Shown piece by piece: positions 11,456 to 24,300 of a stretch of DNA of 64,000 bases. The translations under genes were made by a program, and so were the position numbers. Numbering within the stretch: the first letter of the stretch is position 1; every line of letters begins with the position of its first letter. The notes beneath the pieces are model-generated. The model saw nothing but the letters and a program-made list of their open reading frames with translations, searched no databases and was not told the origin of the DNA. Source of the stretch: Pegoplata infirma (taxonomy: Eukaryota; Arthropoda; Insecta; Diptera; Anthomyiidae). Location of the stretch: positions 1-64,000 of the forward strand of contig CAWUER010000516.1 in NCBI GenBank assembly GCA_963921195.1, in the 5' to 3' direction.

Positions 11456-11602
11456 GTATCTGTAAATGGTGTAGTAATTTTTATTTAAAACAGTAAGTCG
11501 GCAACCGTGCCTTTTGGATTACACTAGGTCATAACACGTTACACTGATAAGATATTTGCAGGGATTTTGTTTAAAGTGATAGTCAATGAATATGTTTGGC
11601 AT
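11456..11602 (+). promoter_or_regulatory. Upstream block of copy A conserved with copy B
   Basis: This block aligns with 38055-38220 upstream of copy B. Shared pieces include AAATGGTGTA, TTTAAAACAGTAAG, GATAAGATATTTGCA and the AAGTG-GTCAT-AATATG stretch. GTAAGT at 11493 (GTAAGC at 38102) matches a splice donor, and TTGTCACAG/CAGCGAG just before the start codon looks like an acceptor. The block may therefore be a 5' UTR exon plus the start of a leader intron, or simply the promoter. No TATA box was convincing. Confidence 0.5.
11541..11560 (+). promoter_or_regulatory. Conserved GATA-type motif, copy A
   Basis: ACACTGATAAGATATTTGCA is identical in all 20 positions to 38135-38154 upstream of copy B, while flanking bases differ. 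The core TGATAAGA is the classic GATA-factor site; in flies this type of site drives midgut and fat-body genes. Function here is inferred. Confidence 0.45.
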
Positions 11603-12129
11603 CCCGAGTAAAAATGTTTATATATATTCTTATATATCACATCTGATCGGAGATTTGAAAGATCATTACTGATCCGAGATTTGAAAGATCAGTACTGATC
11701 CGAAAAATAGATGGCTAAGATTAGATCAGTTTTAATCGGACGGATACAATTTCATCCGAAAAATAGGTTTATGTATTAGATCAGTTTGAATCGATCTTAT
11801 TAGATCAGGACAAAAAAAATAGTCTTTAAGCTGGATTAAAATAGATAAAATTTTATAAAAAAAAAATGTTTATAATTTTTTTTTTTTTTTTAATTTTTTC
11901 GTATGAAATTTTTATCTACTTTTATCCAGCTAAAAGACTCTTTTTTTGTCCGGATCGATTCAAACTGATCTAATTAGACGGATGAAATATCATCCGTCCG
12001 TTTAAAACTAATTTTAGCGATCCATTTTTCTGATCAGTACTAATTTTTCAAATCTCGGATCAGTACTGATCTTTCAAATCTCGTATCAGATGTGATATAT
12101 AAGAATATATAAAAAAATTTTTACTCGGG
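11603..12129. mobile_element. MITE with CCCGAGTAAAAAT termini, just upstream of copy A
   Basis: CCCGAGTAAAAATGTTTATA at the left and the complement (AAAATTTTTACTCGGG) at the right are TIRs. They extend about 90 bp inward (ATATCACATCTGATC, GAGATTTGAAAGATCA). AT flanks both ends. Copy B has no such insertion at the matching place, so the MITE landed after the duplication. It lies 88 bp before the start codon, between the conserved block and the coding sequence. Confidence 0.85.
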
Positions 12130-12217
12130 ATATTATTATCACATATTAAAAATATAAATAATATTTTAATTAAACTATTAATTAAATCAGTTTATTTTGC
12201 ATTGTCACAGCAGCGAG

Positions 12218-12337
12218 ATGGAAGAAAAATTGGATGCAATTATTTTTGGTGCCACCGGTTACACGGGTAAAATAGTGGTAGAAGACGCTTTAGATATGCT
12301 AAAGGATTTTAAATGGGGTATAGCTGGAAGAAATGAG
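12218..12337 (+). CDS. SCCPDH: Copy A exon 1 (start codon, NAD(P)-binding loop)
   Basis: Encodes residues 1-40 from ATG at 12218, including IIFGATGYTGK. The donor is GAG/GTAAGT, phase 0; intron 1 is 66 bp. Confidence 0.93.
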
Positions 12338-15300
12338 GTAAGTTAACAAACATTATATCAATGAATTCAACTAATATTATAATTTTAAATTTTATTGATT
12401 TAGGTCAAACTAAAGGGCGTGTTACAAGATTTGGGTAATAAAGTGAAACAAGATCTGTCATACATACCGATTATTTTGGCTGATGCTAATGACGAAGCTT
12501 CCATAGATTATATGGCCAAGAAATGTAAGGTAAAATCATAAAAATGAAATTAAACCAGGTTTTAAATAATCAATATAAAGTAAGCTGTTAGCATAGACAC
12601 TTAGGCCGAGTTTTTGGAATCTAACAAGGGAAGTCTGCCTGGTGTCATCCGCCGATCTTTATGGAATTGTTTTTTTTTTTTTGTAGAGCAGGAAAAATAA
12701 AGGGACACGTATTTTTTTATAGCGGCCCAAATTCATAATTAGGGGGTGCAAATGAGGGAGGAAGAAACTGCCATTTTTCAGTTTTTTGCGTTTATTTTGC
12801 GTTATAGTATATACCAATTGAAAGGTATTTAAAAAACTTATATATGTACGAGTGTAAGGCACATGTCCAAACATGCACAGCTTTTCGTCATATTGAGTAA
12901 ATTTCCAAAATTTTAGGATACATTTCTTTAAAAGTCGAAAAATAATTACTTTTTTGGCCCGCTGTTTGCACCACGAGATAGGTATAAATACCTTTAATCC
13001 AGTGATGTCAAAAAAGTTTTTGCATTTGTATTAGTGAGCACGAGAGAGAATGTCTTGAACAAAAATAATTGACCGAATTATAAAAGATGTCGTTAAAATC
13101 AGACTAATAATTGAAATATTTTTAATGATTAAAATATATATTTGTATTTATTTTTATTCAATTTAAAGATATTTTTAGAAACATATTTTTTAGATCTTCG
13201 AAAATTTAATTTACTATTAATTTACCATTAATAGAAGATCTTATTTAAGACACATAAAAATTTTAGACGTTTGAAGAATTAATTTCTAATTGTGAATGAA
13301 TTCACATTATTTTTAATTACATTTTTAATTAATGAATTAATTTTTTAATTAAATTTAAATTATTTAAAAAATAATTAATTAATTTTGTGAATAATTCTAT
13401 TATAATTAATTCTTTATAAATAAATGCAATTAATAAAAAATCCAATTTAATTAATAACAAGTAAGAGTGTTAAATTCGGCTGTGCCGAATCTTTTATACC
13501 CTCCAACATGCAAATAAATAAAAAAAAAAATTGCAGGGGCGTCTTCTTTTTTTTTGGGGGGGGGGGGGGTCGGTAGTGGTAATTGGGGGGCACACTTCCT
13601 GTCGAATAAGTGTTAAAAAAAATAATTCTTATGCTTTTTGCACTAAAGAAATACAAATTTATCATTATATAAAAAAAAAATTATTCCACGCCCATAAAAG
13701 GGGGGGGGGGGGCGGACCGTAAAACGATATTTTCTAATTTTGTGGGTCCAAATGCAGGATCTTGAACTTTTTGTAGCATAAAAATGTTGGATTTGTTAAA
13801 CAAAAACACAAAAAATCATGTAAAAATAGGATATTTTTCAGAGGTTGGTTTAGTTCTTCAAGGGGGAACTTTTTCTCCCCTGGTCCGATTTTGCCCATCT
13901 CCGAACTTAACCAGCCTATGAACATAAGACATATATGTGCCAAATTTCAGGAGTCTATCACTTTTATTTTGGACTGTATCGTGTCTTCCACAGACGGACG
14001 GACGGACGGACGGACGGACGGACGGACGGACAGACGGACATCGCTAGAATGTCTTAGAATCGATCACTGATCAATAATATATATACTTTATGGGGTCCTA
14101 GACCGATATTTCGATGCGTTACACACGGAATGACAAAGTGAGTATACCCCCATACTGTAGTTGGAGGGTATAATAAAATGCATTGTATATTAAAAAAATA
14201 ATTTTATAACATATTATTGCTTAAATGGCATTATTTGTTTCTGTCAGTGCATATAAAAAAATATAAGCGATGATTAGTTCAGCATATGCATTCTTCGATG
14301 TCTCATCGACGACTAAATGAATGAGCATAAGAATATGTGTGAAGAGCGTAATGCACAATTGTGTAAAGAAATGGGCATCATTGCTTTAAACTGATACTAA
14401 ACATGCCTATATTAATTTTGGTTAAAATCGACAACCCCTAAAAATGATTTTGGGCCGCTAAAAAAATACGTGTCGAATTAAGTTTCGTTCTAAACAACAC
14501 ACCCAAATTTCATAAAGATCGGAGGGTGACACCAGGGAGACTTTCCTTTTAAGTTAAATTTGGTTTAATCTGAAACCCGATTTGTTCTGACATTACCAAA
14601 TTTGTAAAGCAAGGTTTATGTGGAATAGCTTAAACCCAGTTTCTGTATGACGAACGTCACGAACTTGCATGTATTTTGTTTTTGTTACAATAACAAAATA
14701 CTTACAAATTAGTGACGTTCGTCATACAGAAACTTGGGGTTAATTTTGCTTTTTCAAGTTGGTCTTTACACAGAAAGTATTATTGTTCATAGTGGGCCAA
14801 TGAATTTTCTTTAAAAGATCTATGATTTTATCGTAATGGCTAGGATTTTTTTCAAAAAAAAATTTTTTTTATTGAATTTATGAAAATATCTATTTATTTT
14901 ATGAACTTTCTGTGAAATATTTTCATTAAATTTATGAATATTTTTATTATTGCAATGAAATTTTTCATAAATTTTATAAACAAATATTTAAACTTCTTCA
15001 GAGTATTGAATTTACTCAAAATAAACTACTCTTCGCTGACAGAATTCGAGTTGCAGACTACTTTAAACTAAGTTTTAACAATAACTCGGCCTTAGTAGAA
15101 ACATTTTTATTAAAAATGTTTACCCTAGTAAAAATGATTTCGTATATAGCCATGTATAAATTGATACAAATATATAATTTTATACATATTTAGATCTCAT
15201 TATATTTAATTATATAAAAAACCAATCAGATAAGACCAAATTTCGTATCAAATTATATAAAATTTGATATAACCTCAGTTAAAATTTTATAAAATTTGAT

Positions 15301-18300
15301 ACGAATTTTGGTCTTATTTGAGTATTTTTATACCCTACACCACTCTGTGGTACAGGGTATATTGAGTTTGTGCTGATGTTTGTAACTACCCGAAATATTG
15401 GTCCTAGACTTACCTTCAAGTATACCGATCGACTCAGAATAACTTTTTGAGTCGATTTAGCGATGTCCGTCCGTCCGTCCGTCTGTCCGTCCGTCCGTCC
15501 GTCCGTCCGTCTGTCCATCTATCGGTTTAAGCACGATACAGGTCGCAATTTTCAATCAATTGACCTGAAATTTGAAACTTAAGCATCTTTTGGCCCAAGG
15601 ACGAAGCCTATTGAAATTGGAGAAAATCGGTCCATGTTAAGACCTAGCCCCCATACAAACGCCCCCTTTGGATTCGGCTTTAATGACTCTAATAACCGTA
15701 TTATAATAGATATCGCTTTGAAATTCAGCAAGTAATCAAATTTTGTATGCACAAATCACCATTCCAAATTTCAAAGGAATCGGGTCAGTCCTTCTGGTAG
15801 TCCCCATACAAACCACCTTCCCGATATTCACATAATTCCCTCAAAATTCATAAAAATGGAAATATTTGATAAAAAAATTATTTTTAGGTGCTAAACGTGT
15901 ACTTTAGCAACCTTATCAAATCGGAATATAATTGGACCATTTTTGGACTTAGTCCCCCATATCAAAACTTCGACCGTTATATTGTTATATTGACAAAAAA
16001 AATTAACCAATTCCACTTAAAATTGATCTGTGTGTGTTTTCTACACTAAATAATGATCTAACAAAAGACAGATACAATCGGTCCATGTTTGGACTTGGGA
16101 CCCTTTTTCCGGAAAACACTGGTGTAGGGTATCATATGGTCGGTCTTGACCGACTATAACTTTCTTACTTGTTTTATATAAATTTTATGTAGTTAGATAT
16201 TTTTATGTAAAATAAGATACATTTGAATCAATTTATACATGAATATATACAAAATCATTTTTACTAGGGTAGTTATTTTGCAACAGAGCAAAAAGTAATC
16301 AGCCCTAACTAACAATAAGATATGAAATTAAATGCCTTTATATCTATTAATTAGCATTTTTGCATTCTAGTTATAATTTGTTCAATATTTTTTGTAATGA
16401 TTGACTGTAGATTTAGAAAAAAAAAAATTCCACATTTTTTTTAGAATTTATTACAACTGTTTACTTAAAATAAACCTGAAAATAAATTCAAAGTGCATTA
16501 AACTCGCTGCTATTATATTAATGACTGGCAATTATCTTAATTTCTTTGAAGAAAATGTAATATTAAATGCGGCCTTATTATTCATATTATTAATATTAAT
16601 TACTCAGGCCAACACATTTTTAAACCGAGGGAAGGTTTCTACGAGGGCAGATCAATAATTCCGTGACTTTTCGAATGAAGCACGGTTTTTTTCAGCATAA
16701 TCTCCTTTTAGCACAATACATTTAGTCCAACGTTTTTCCAATTTTTGTATCCCTAACAAAAAATAGAATTTTTCGAGGTCCATAAAATAGGCATTTGTTT
16801 GATCAATAATTTCATCGTTGGAGCTAAATCTCTTTTCACCGAGCCATTTCTTTAGGTTTGGAAAGAGGAAATAGTCATTGGGGCTAAATCCGGAGAATAT
16901 TTTTGAACTTTTTTGACTGTTAAATTTTTTTTTAAGTGTTTCATTTCATTTAAAGTAATTTTGTTCTCAAATAAATTTTACACTAAAAAAATATTAAAAC
17001 TAAAAAAAAATTTTACACCGAAAAAAATTTTACAGTAAAATAATTTTTTTGTCAATTTTTATACCCTACACCACTCTGTGGTACAGGGTATAATGATTTT
17101 GTGCTGATGTGTGTAACTACCCGAAATATTGGTCCTAGACCTACCTTTAAGTATACCGATCGACTCAGAATAACTTTTTGAGTCGATTTAGCGATGCCCG
17201 TCTGTCCGTCCGTCCGTCCGTCTGTCCATCTATCGGTTTCAGCATGATACAGGTCGTAATTTTCAATCAATTGGCTTGAAATTTGAAACTTAGACATATT
17301 TTGGCTCAAGGACAAAGCCTAGTGAAATTGGAAAAACAAATTGGTCCATGTTAAGACCTAGCCCCCATACAAACGTCCCCTTTGAATTTGCCTAACTCTA
17401 ATAACCGCATTATAAAGATATCGTTTTGCAATTTGACATGTAATTAAATTTTGTATGCATGAATCATCATTCCAAATTTCAAAGGAATCGGGACAGTCCT
17501 TCTTGTAAACTCCATTCAAACCACCCCTCCCAATATTCACATAATTCCTTCAAAATTCATAAAAATAGAAATATTTGATTAAAATTTTATTTGTAGGTGT
17601 TAATCGGTAACCTAATCAAATCTGAGTAGAATTGGACCATTTTTGGACTTAGTCCCCCATATAAAAATTTCTACCGATATTCAGTTAAATCGGTCTATTG
17701 ACAAAAAATACACCAATTCCACTAATACCCAGCAAAAATTGGCATTACTAGTAATGGGTTTTGTAATCCGAAACAGATGTTAATCAGTAGTTACTTATTG
17801 AATGAAACACTAATTATTTTAACAAGGGCGTGAGACAAAAATAACTAGTGAAGAGTACGGAGATAAATAAGTAGTTACTGCCTCGGATTACAAATAAGGA
17901 GTAAAAACCCATTACCAATAAGAAGTAAAATAATTAGTTAATTAAAACATTTAAAATTTAACTTGTTTTTACTAAAACTTAAAAATTTCGTAATTTTTAT
18001 TAAGTTTTTAAGTACTTTTTAAGGTAATTGAATTGTAAAGGTTAAAAACTGCAAGTGCAAGGATATATTATTACTTAGAAGTACTTTTATAATATATTAC
18101 TGAAAAGTAGATACTTTTGGGCTTAAAATAATGTTAATGGTAATGGGTACTCATTATAAATAATGTACTTGGTAATGATTACTTTTCACAACTCATTACC
18201 ATGTTTTTGCTGGGTATTTGATCTCTGTGTGTTTTCTACACTAAATAAAGATCTAACAAAAGATAGACCCAATCGGTCCATGTTTGAACTTGGGACCTAT

Positions 18301-21300
18301 TTTCCGGAAAACATTGGTGTAGGGTATCAGATGTTCGGTCTTGACCGACTATAACTTTCTTACTTGTTTTTTTTTTTTTTTTTTTTTTTTTAATTTTTAG
18401 TTGGTTTACACTTTTTTGTTGATTTGAGTTAACTAATTTTTGCACGTTTTTTAGTACTCGGTATCATCTATAGCTGATTATAATTTGAAATTATAAAAAA
18501 AATAAAAAACCAATGGGAGAATATCCTAATAAAGAAAGTAGAGTTATCATAAGTACTTGTTATGTTAATTCATAATGGGGAACATGAAAAGGCCTCGAAT
18601 CAGAATAAACACTTTTTTCATTGCACAATTAATAGGTCGAATAAATAACTAATTTTTATTATTTAATAAAAATTAAAACACACTTAAATATAAAAAACTA
18701 TTATATTTTTATTAAATTATGTACTCAAATTTTTGAGTAAATTTTTAATTGCGTCAATTAAAAAATAACTCAAAATTTATTTTTGAATTTAAACAAGAAA
18801 TTACTCAAATTGTTTTTTGCCATATTTTTTCCTGTAAATCGCATTATAAAATTTTTTATTTATTTTTTTGTGTTTTAATAAATTTTTTTTCTTAAAAACG
18901 AAAAACCTCTCTTCGTCATATCTGTAACAATATCTCTTTTAATATCCTTTATTGTAATCCTTGCTATAGGTTTTAATAAATTGCGTCGGTCCTTATCGAT
19001 TGTATGGTGAAGTTGTGATTCAAGCCTGTGTAGCAGCTGGTACTCATCATTTGGATATAAGTGTTGAACCTCAATATATTGATAAAATGCAATTAAAATA
19101 TAATGATTTGGCTCAAGAAAAGGGTGCTTATATCATATCTAGTTGCGGCTTTGAAAGTATACCAGCTGAAATGGGTGTATTATATGCCGAAAATAATTTT
19201 TCAGGTAAATGAAAACAAAAATAAAATTTAGGTATTTTTAAGTCATCGGTTTAAAAAATACATTACTGATTCTCAATGAAATTGCAGGCACTATAAATTC
19301 AATTGAGATGTATTTTGAAGTGGAATTAAATTTCCAAGATAAATCTTCCAAGGCCATAATGCATGCGGGCACATGGAATAGTCTTATACATGCCGCGCAA
19401 CATCCTCTAGAACTATTCCGCTACCAAAGAAAATTAAATCGTGAAAATATGCCGAAATTTACTCCAAAATTGTGGTTATTGTATGGGTTTCTGCTCGAAA
19501 TTTGAGAGTAATGTAGTAATTCATTATTATTTTTTTTTATTTTAGTCCTTTTCCTCATAAAATCAGGGGCTCAGACAGTTATTTTATTCCATTACCCGAG
19601 TGTGATCGTGCCGTTGTACAGAGATCTCAACGTTTAAGTTATTTCTTGGAAAAAAAGAGACCCATACAATTTGAAAAATATGCTGGATGCAAGTAAGTAG
19701 TTTCTTTTACAATTCCAAATTGCAAATGCTCTTTAAATTTGGTTCGTACACTCTAGATGAAAAATGTGATAACGTCAGGAAAAGTATTTGTTCCACTAGC
19801 CCTAAAACTTCTGTGGAACAAATTTGAGGCCAAATGAATTAAATTAATACGTGGCGCCCTACAATCAAATATTGGATTTTTGAAAATTAAGGTTTTTCCT
19901 ACATTCAAGAAATTTTAAGAAAAAAACTCAAAAATGTTCCGCTCAACCCCTTCATAGAGCTTGAGACAAGTTTTTTATAATCTTAATTTGAAAACAATCA
20001 GATTATTTTAACCCATGACGCCATTCGATCAAAATTTTGAATTTTTAAAAAATGTTCACCAACAAATTTGGAGTTTTTTAAAAATTGTAAAAAAAATGTA
20101 TATCTTACGATACATTATTTTTTATTAATTTTGGCAAGCTGAATACGAATATCAATAGAATTCCGAGATCGGTCGAACGGTTTTCGAGACATCGCTATTT
20201 TTGAACTTGCCAAAAAAAATTCCATGAATACCTGTTTTTTCAAACGTCGAAATTTTTTTTTTAAAAAATCAAAATTTTTAAATCAAATTAAAAAAAAAAA
20301 ATTGCCTTGCCCATTTTACTCTGATTGATGTAAGCTTTCGCTTAAACTTAATTTGAGCCAAGTCAGATCTTTTTTAACCCAAAACTTTTATCGAAGAGCG
20401 ACGCGGGTTACAACGATCAGATTTCGCTTAAATAAAGTTTAAAAAAATTTCATATATGTATGAAAAGTATTTATTATTTTGCTGTCAACCGATTTTCAAA
20501 AAATTTTGAAAATCGGTTGAACGGTTTTCGAGATTCGCTATATAAAATTTGCAAAAAAGGCCGCTTTGTTTTCTACGTTCGAGAAATTTTTGAACAAAAA
20601 TCTTTAAATTGTTTTCCCTTGACCATTTTATAGAGCTTGAGATGAACTTTCATTTAAACTTAATAATAGCCAATTTGGTGGAAGTTTTGGAAAATTTCCA
20701 CCAATTACTTGGATTTTTAAAATGTTAAAAAGTAAAAAAAAATACTATACATTATGTTTATGATTTTGGCATGCTGAATTCGAGTATCAAAACATTTCTT
20801 GAAAAGAGCTTCCAAATTATCGCCAATTTAAATTTTTCCAAAAAATTTCCACAAACTGCGGGTTTTCCTACGTTTAAGAAGTTAAAAATCTCAATTTTTT
20901 TCCTTGACCTTTACATAAAGCTCTGGACAAACTTTTATCAAAGTTTTCGATTTCCAAGAGATTTCCAAAAATCTAAAATTTTAATCGAATTGAGCCACGG
21001 GTTGAAATGATCGGATTAGGCACAAAAAAAAGTTTAAATGAATGTTTGTCTCAAAGTCTTCGAAAGGTTCAAGGAAGAAATTTTAAGATTTTTTTTAAAA
21101 TTTTTTTTGAAGGTATGAAAAAACCACAATTTTTTTGCAAATTTCAAAATCCGATATCTAAAAAACCGTTTCATCAATTAAAATTTTTTTATAATTGTGT
21201 TCAGAGCATCAAAATTAATTAAATTATAAAATATGTACGTTTTGATCGCCGGGCACAATGGGTTGGTTAATTTAATCCAATTGGGCTCAAATTTGTACCA

Positions 21301-24300
21301 CAAAAGTTTTAGGCCTAGAAGAATAAAAATTTGGCCGGATACTTGAGAAAATCAAAAGTTTATAAAAAAAAATGCCGCTATAATGGGTCATTCTGTGTGA
21401 AACGCATCGAATTAGTGGTCTAGGACCCCATTAAGTATATAAGGGTTTCTTCGTCAACCGGGCCACCCCTCTCTCCAAAATTGGTATGGGTTTTTGGCGG
21501 ATCCAATATGGCGCCCAATTTTATTAAAATATTACAGATTCGCTTAAAACTCTTCATAAACGGGTTCATGGGGTCGCTTAAGAAGAATCTGCAAAAAAAG
21601 CGTTCTCAAAACGCTATTTTCAAACGCTTTGCGAGCGTTTTTGAAAAGTGTTCTGAAAGCACTATAACAAAAAAAAGCAATCTCAAAGAGTTTTTTGTAA
21701 CGCTTTGCGAGCGTATTCGAAAAGCGTTTTAAGAGTTCTTTAGATTTTTTTTGGAAAAAAATTTTTAAGTTTCGACACTATTTTTGAATAACATTTTTTT
21801 TTTTTTGTTTTTTAAGTAAAAAAAAATTATCAAAAATGTTATTAGAATTTTTTTTTTAATTTTCTAAGTTTCGAAAATTTTTTTGAAAAATTTTCTAAGT
21901 TTTTTGGAGTACAAAAATTTTTTTTTCGGATTTCACTTTGTATCAAACAAATTACACAGGGCAACACTTTTTTTTGCCCGGGTTCTGATAGATAATTTTG
22001 GGTAATTGGGGTACGCTGATTCCAAATCTGGCTACCGCTTTTTTGGGTCAGCTCTAGTTTTTGAGATATAGCATAAGAAAACTTTGAAAATAGGCTATTT
22101 TTGGCATGTTTGTGAGTTTACATTAACCAACACTGGTCTTGCATCCAAAAAGTGAGTGTCGATTTAATTTATGTTGGATATGCTGATTGCAAAAATGCTC
22201 TTACTTTTGTTGAGTCTTCTTTAGTTTTTGTGATATCGCTAAAAAAAAAATTTTAAATTTATGCCCTCTTTAATTTTGTCTAATATTTATGCCCTTTTTA
22301 ATAACTCGAAAACTAAAGCTGTCAGAAAAAAACTAATACCAGTTTTGGAATCCTCGCATTCAATATAGATAAGTTCATGTTTCAAACTGAGGCTCTAAAA
22401 TAAGTTTTGGAAATTATAGCCCAGCAAAGTTGGTAAAAACGCACTTTTTCGACTCTTTAACAGCGATTTGCTCGCGAACGCGAGCTGATGGAAAAAATTG
22501 GAGAGCAAATTTGGAATCAGCACACTAAAGTCCATATAAATCAGTTGCCAAAGGTCAGGCAAATTGAAAAAGGTCAACTTTTGTCAACCTGTGTTATTAT
22601 ACCCGAACTAAAACAGAAATTCTTTACTTTGGGTTTTTAAAGCGCTTTGATGACTTTAAAAAATCGTTCTAAAAGCACATTTTTACATCGCTTTTAAAAC
22701 GCTTTAAACCTAGCGTAGATCGATGTTATCATTCGGATCATCTGAAGGCGCTTTGAAGTTGGTATACAGAACGCTCGTACAACCGTCCACAACGCTTTCA
22801 CAACGCTTTTGCGATTGTATTTTTCTGACTGGGCAGGTTTGTTTGGTTAGGTTGTAAGTGGCTGCTGACGTTTTACGTCAACACACGTAGACTCTGAGGT
22901 CCATTTGTTGGGTTGCTAAATTAGAATCTTCCATTCGAAAATCTAACTTCAGATTCTTTTTTAGCGACCCCAAAAACTCGTAGCATGAAAAGTTTTAAGC
23001 AAATCGGCATGGTTTTTTAAAATATTGGTCGCCATATTGAATCCGCCATTTTGAATTTATAAATTCCAACTTCAAATTCGACCACAAATAACCCGTGTAT
23101 AGAGAGTTTTAAGCGAATCTGTACTGTTTTTAAAAAACTGGGCGCCATATTGGATCCGCCATATTGAAATTAAAAAACCGCCACTCGGCATTCAAAAGTA
23201 AATATTTTTAAGTAATTTCGAATTTTAATCAAAAAATATATGAAACCCATACCAATTTTGTAGAGAGGTGTGGCCCGGTTGACGAAGAATCCCTCATATA
23301 TATTTTTAAATCATGATCGATTACAATTTCTATGAATGTTCGTCTGTCCGTCCGTCTGTTGGTGGCATGAGGCAGTCCAAACTAAAAGAGCTACAGCAGT
23401 GAAATTAGGTACAAATATTTCTTATGCTCAAAGGCTGGCGCTAAGTTCGTAAATGGGCAAAATCGGACCATGGGGAAAAAGAACTAAACAAACCTCTGAA
23501 AAACGAAGTTTTTTACAGATTTTTTGTACATTTGTTAAACAAATGAAACAATTTTGATATCAAAAGAAAATCTAAGTCCGGGACTTGAAACAAGGGGGAA
23601 AAAAATTTAATTTTTTCGAAAATGTAGAAAATTCACCACTTTTTGTCACGTTTTTTTGGATATTTTGGCCTATAACAGCCAAACCATTGAGATTTTCGAT
23701 CCAATACTAAGACAAGAATAGTAACAAAGACAATAGTTAAGAACTCTCTAGTACATCGCAAAAGCATTGGAACGCTTCTTCATGCAGTTTTGGTCTTGTG
23801 AAAGTGCAAAAGTGCAAAAATTTGCACTTGTGAAAAATACGTGATTATAGGGGACCACTGGGGTCTTGAGAATTAAAAAACTCGATAACTTCAAAAATAT
23901 TACTCGGAGAGCTTTTGACTATTTTTCGGTCTTGTTCTACGTGTTGAGAACTACAAAAATACTTTTGGACTTTTTGTTGTGTCGGCAATATTTACCGAGA
24001 TATGAGCATTTTAAAATTTTCGGGAATGCTAACTTTTCTGGATCCAAAGTTAGGGCCCATTAGGGTCCACACATGTGAAGAGGACCGGCGATACTATGGA
24101 GAGCCCGAGAACCAAAAATGACCTCCATTTTGCTCTATCTGGCTTAGTTTCCGAGATAGCACCATTTTAAGTTTTCTGAAAATAAAAAAAAAATTACCAT
24201 TTATTTTGCTAATATTAGCAAAAAATCTTGTAAAAATGTTGTCAACTCAATTTCAAATTTAGCAAAAGAAATTAGTTCAAAGTTTGTTTAAAATTGCTAA

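Larger units (their letters stand above)
12623..14548. mobile_element. Family E MITE, second copy, split by a hAT-like element
   Basis: ACAAGGGAAGTCTGCCTGGT at the left and GTGACACCAGGGAGACTTTC at the right match the ends of the intact copy at 1693-2058. Its body resumes after the insertion with TGATACTAAACATGCCTATA. Confidence 0.75.
12597..15095. mobile_element. Inverted-repeat element with AAGGCCGAGTT termini, heavily interrupted
   Basis: ACACTTAGGCCGAGTTTTTG (12597) and the complement of ACTAAGGCCGAGTTATTG (ending about 15095) face each other. Other MITEs lie inside. No coding sequence. Confidence 0.6.
21442..23294. mobile_element. Palindromic element with GATTCTTCGTCAACCGGGCC-type termini
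   Basis: GGGTTTCTTCGTCAACCGGG (21443) and its complement CCGGTTGACGAAGAATCCC (ending 23294) are TIRs. They continue into CAAAATTGGTATGGGTTTT and ATATTG/GGCGCC arms repeated on both sides (21480-21590 and 22925-23280). Confidence 0.75.
21345..23480 (-). mobile_element. F-type repeat interrupted at its (TA)n by a palindromic element
   Basis: The left part has GTCTAGGACCCCATTAAGTA and the right part CATGATCGATTACAATTTC, TGTCCGTCCGTCTG and a GATTTTGCCC-type segment. The two halves abut the palindromic element 21442-23294 exactly at the ATATA stretch. Confidence 0.6.

Noticed and set aside
15279..15518. Asp/Gly/Arg/Thr repeat protein on the minus strand
   Set aside because: The DGRTDGQTDG-like text is the CCGT/CTGT microsatellite of the mini-me-like element read in one frame.
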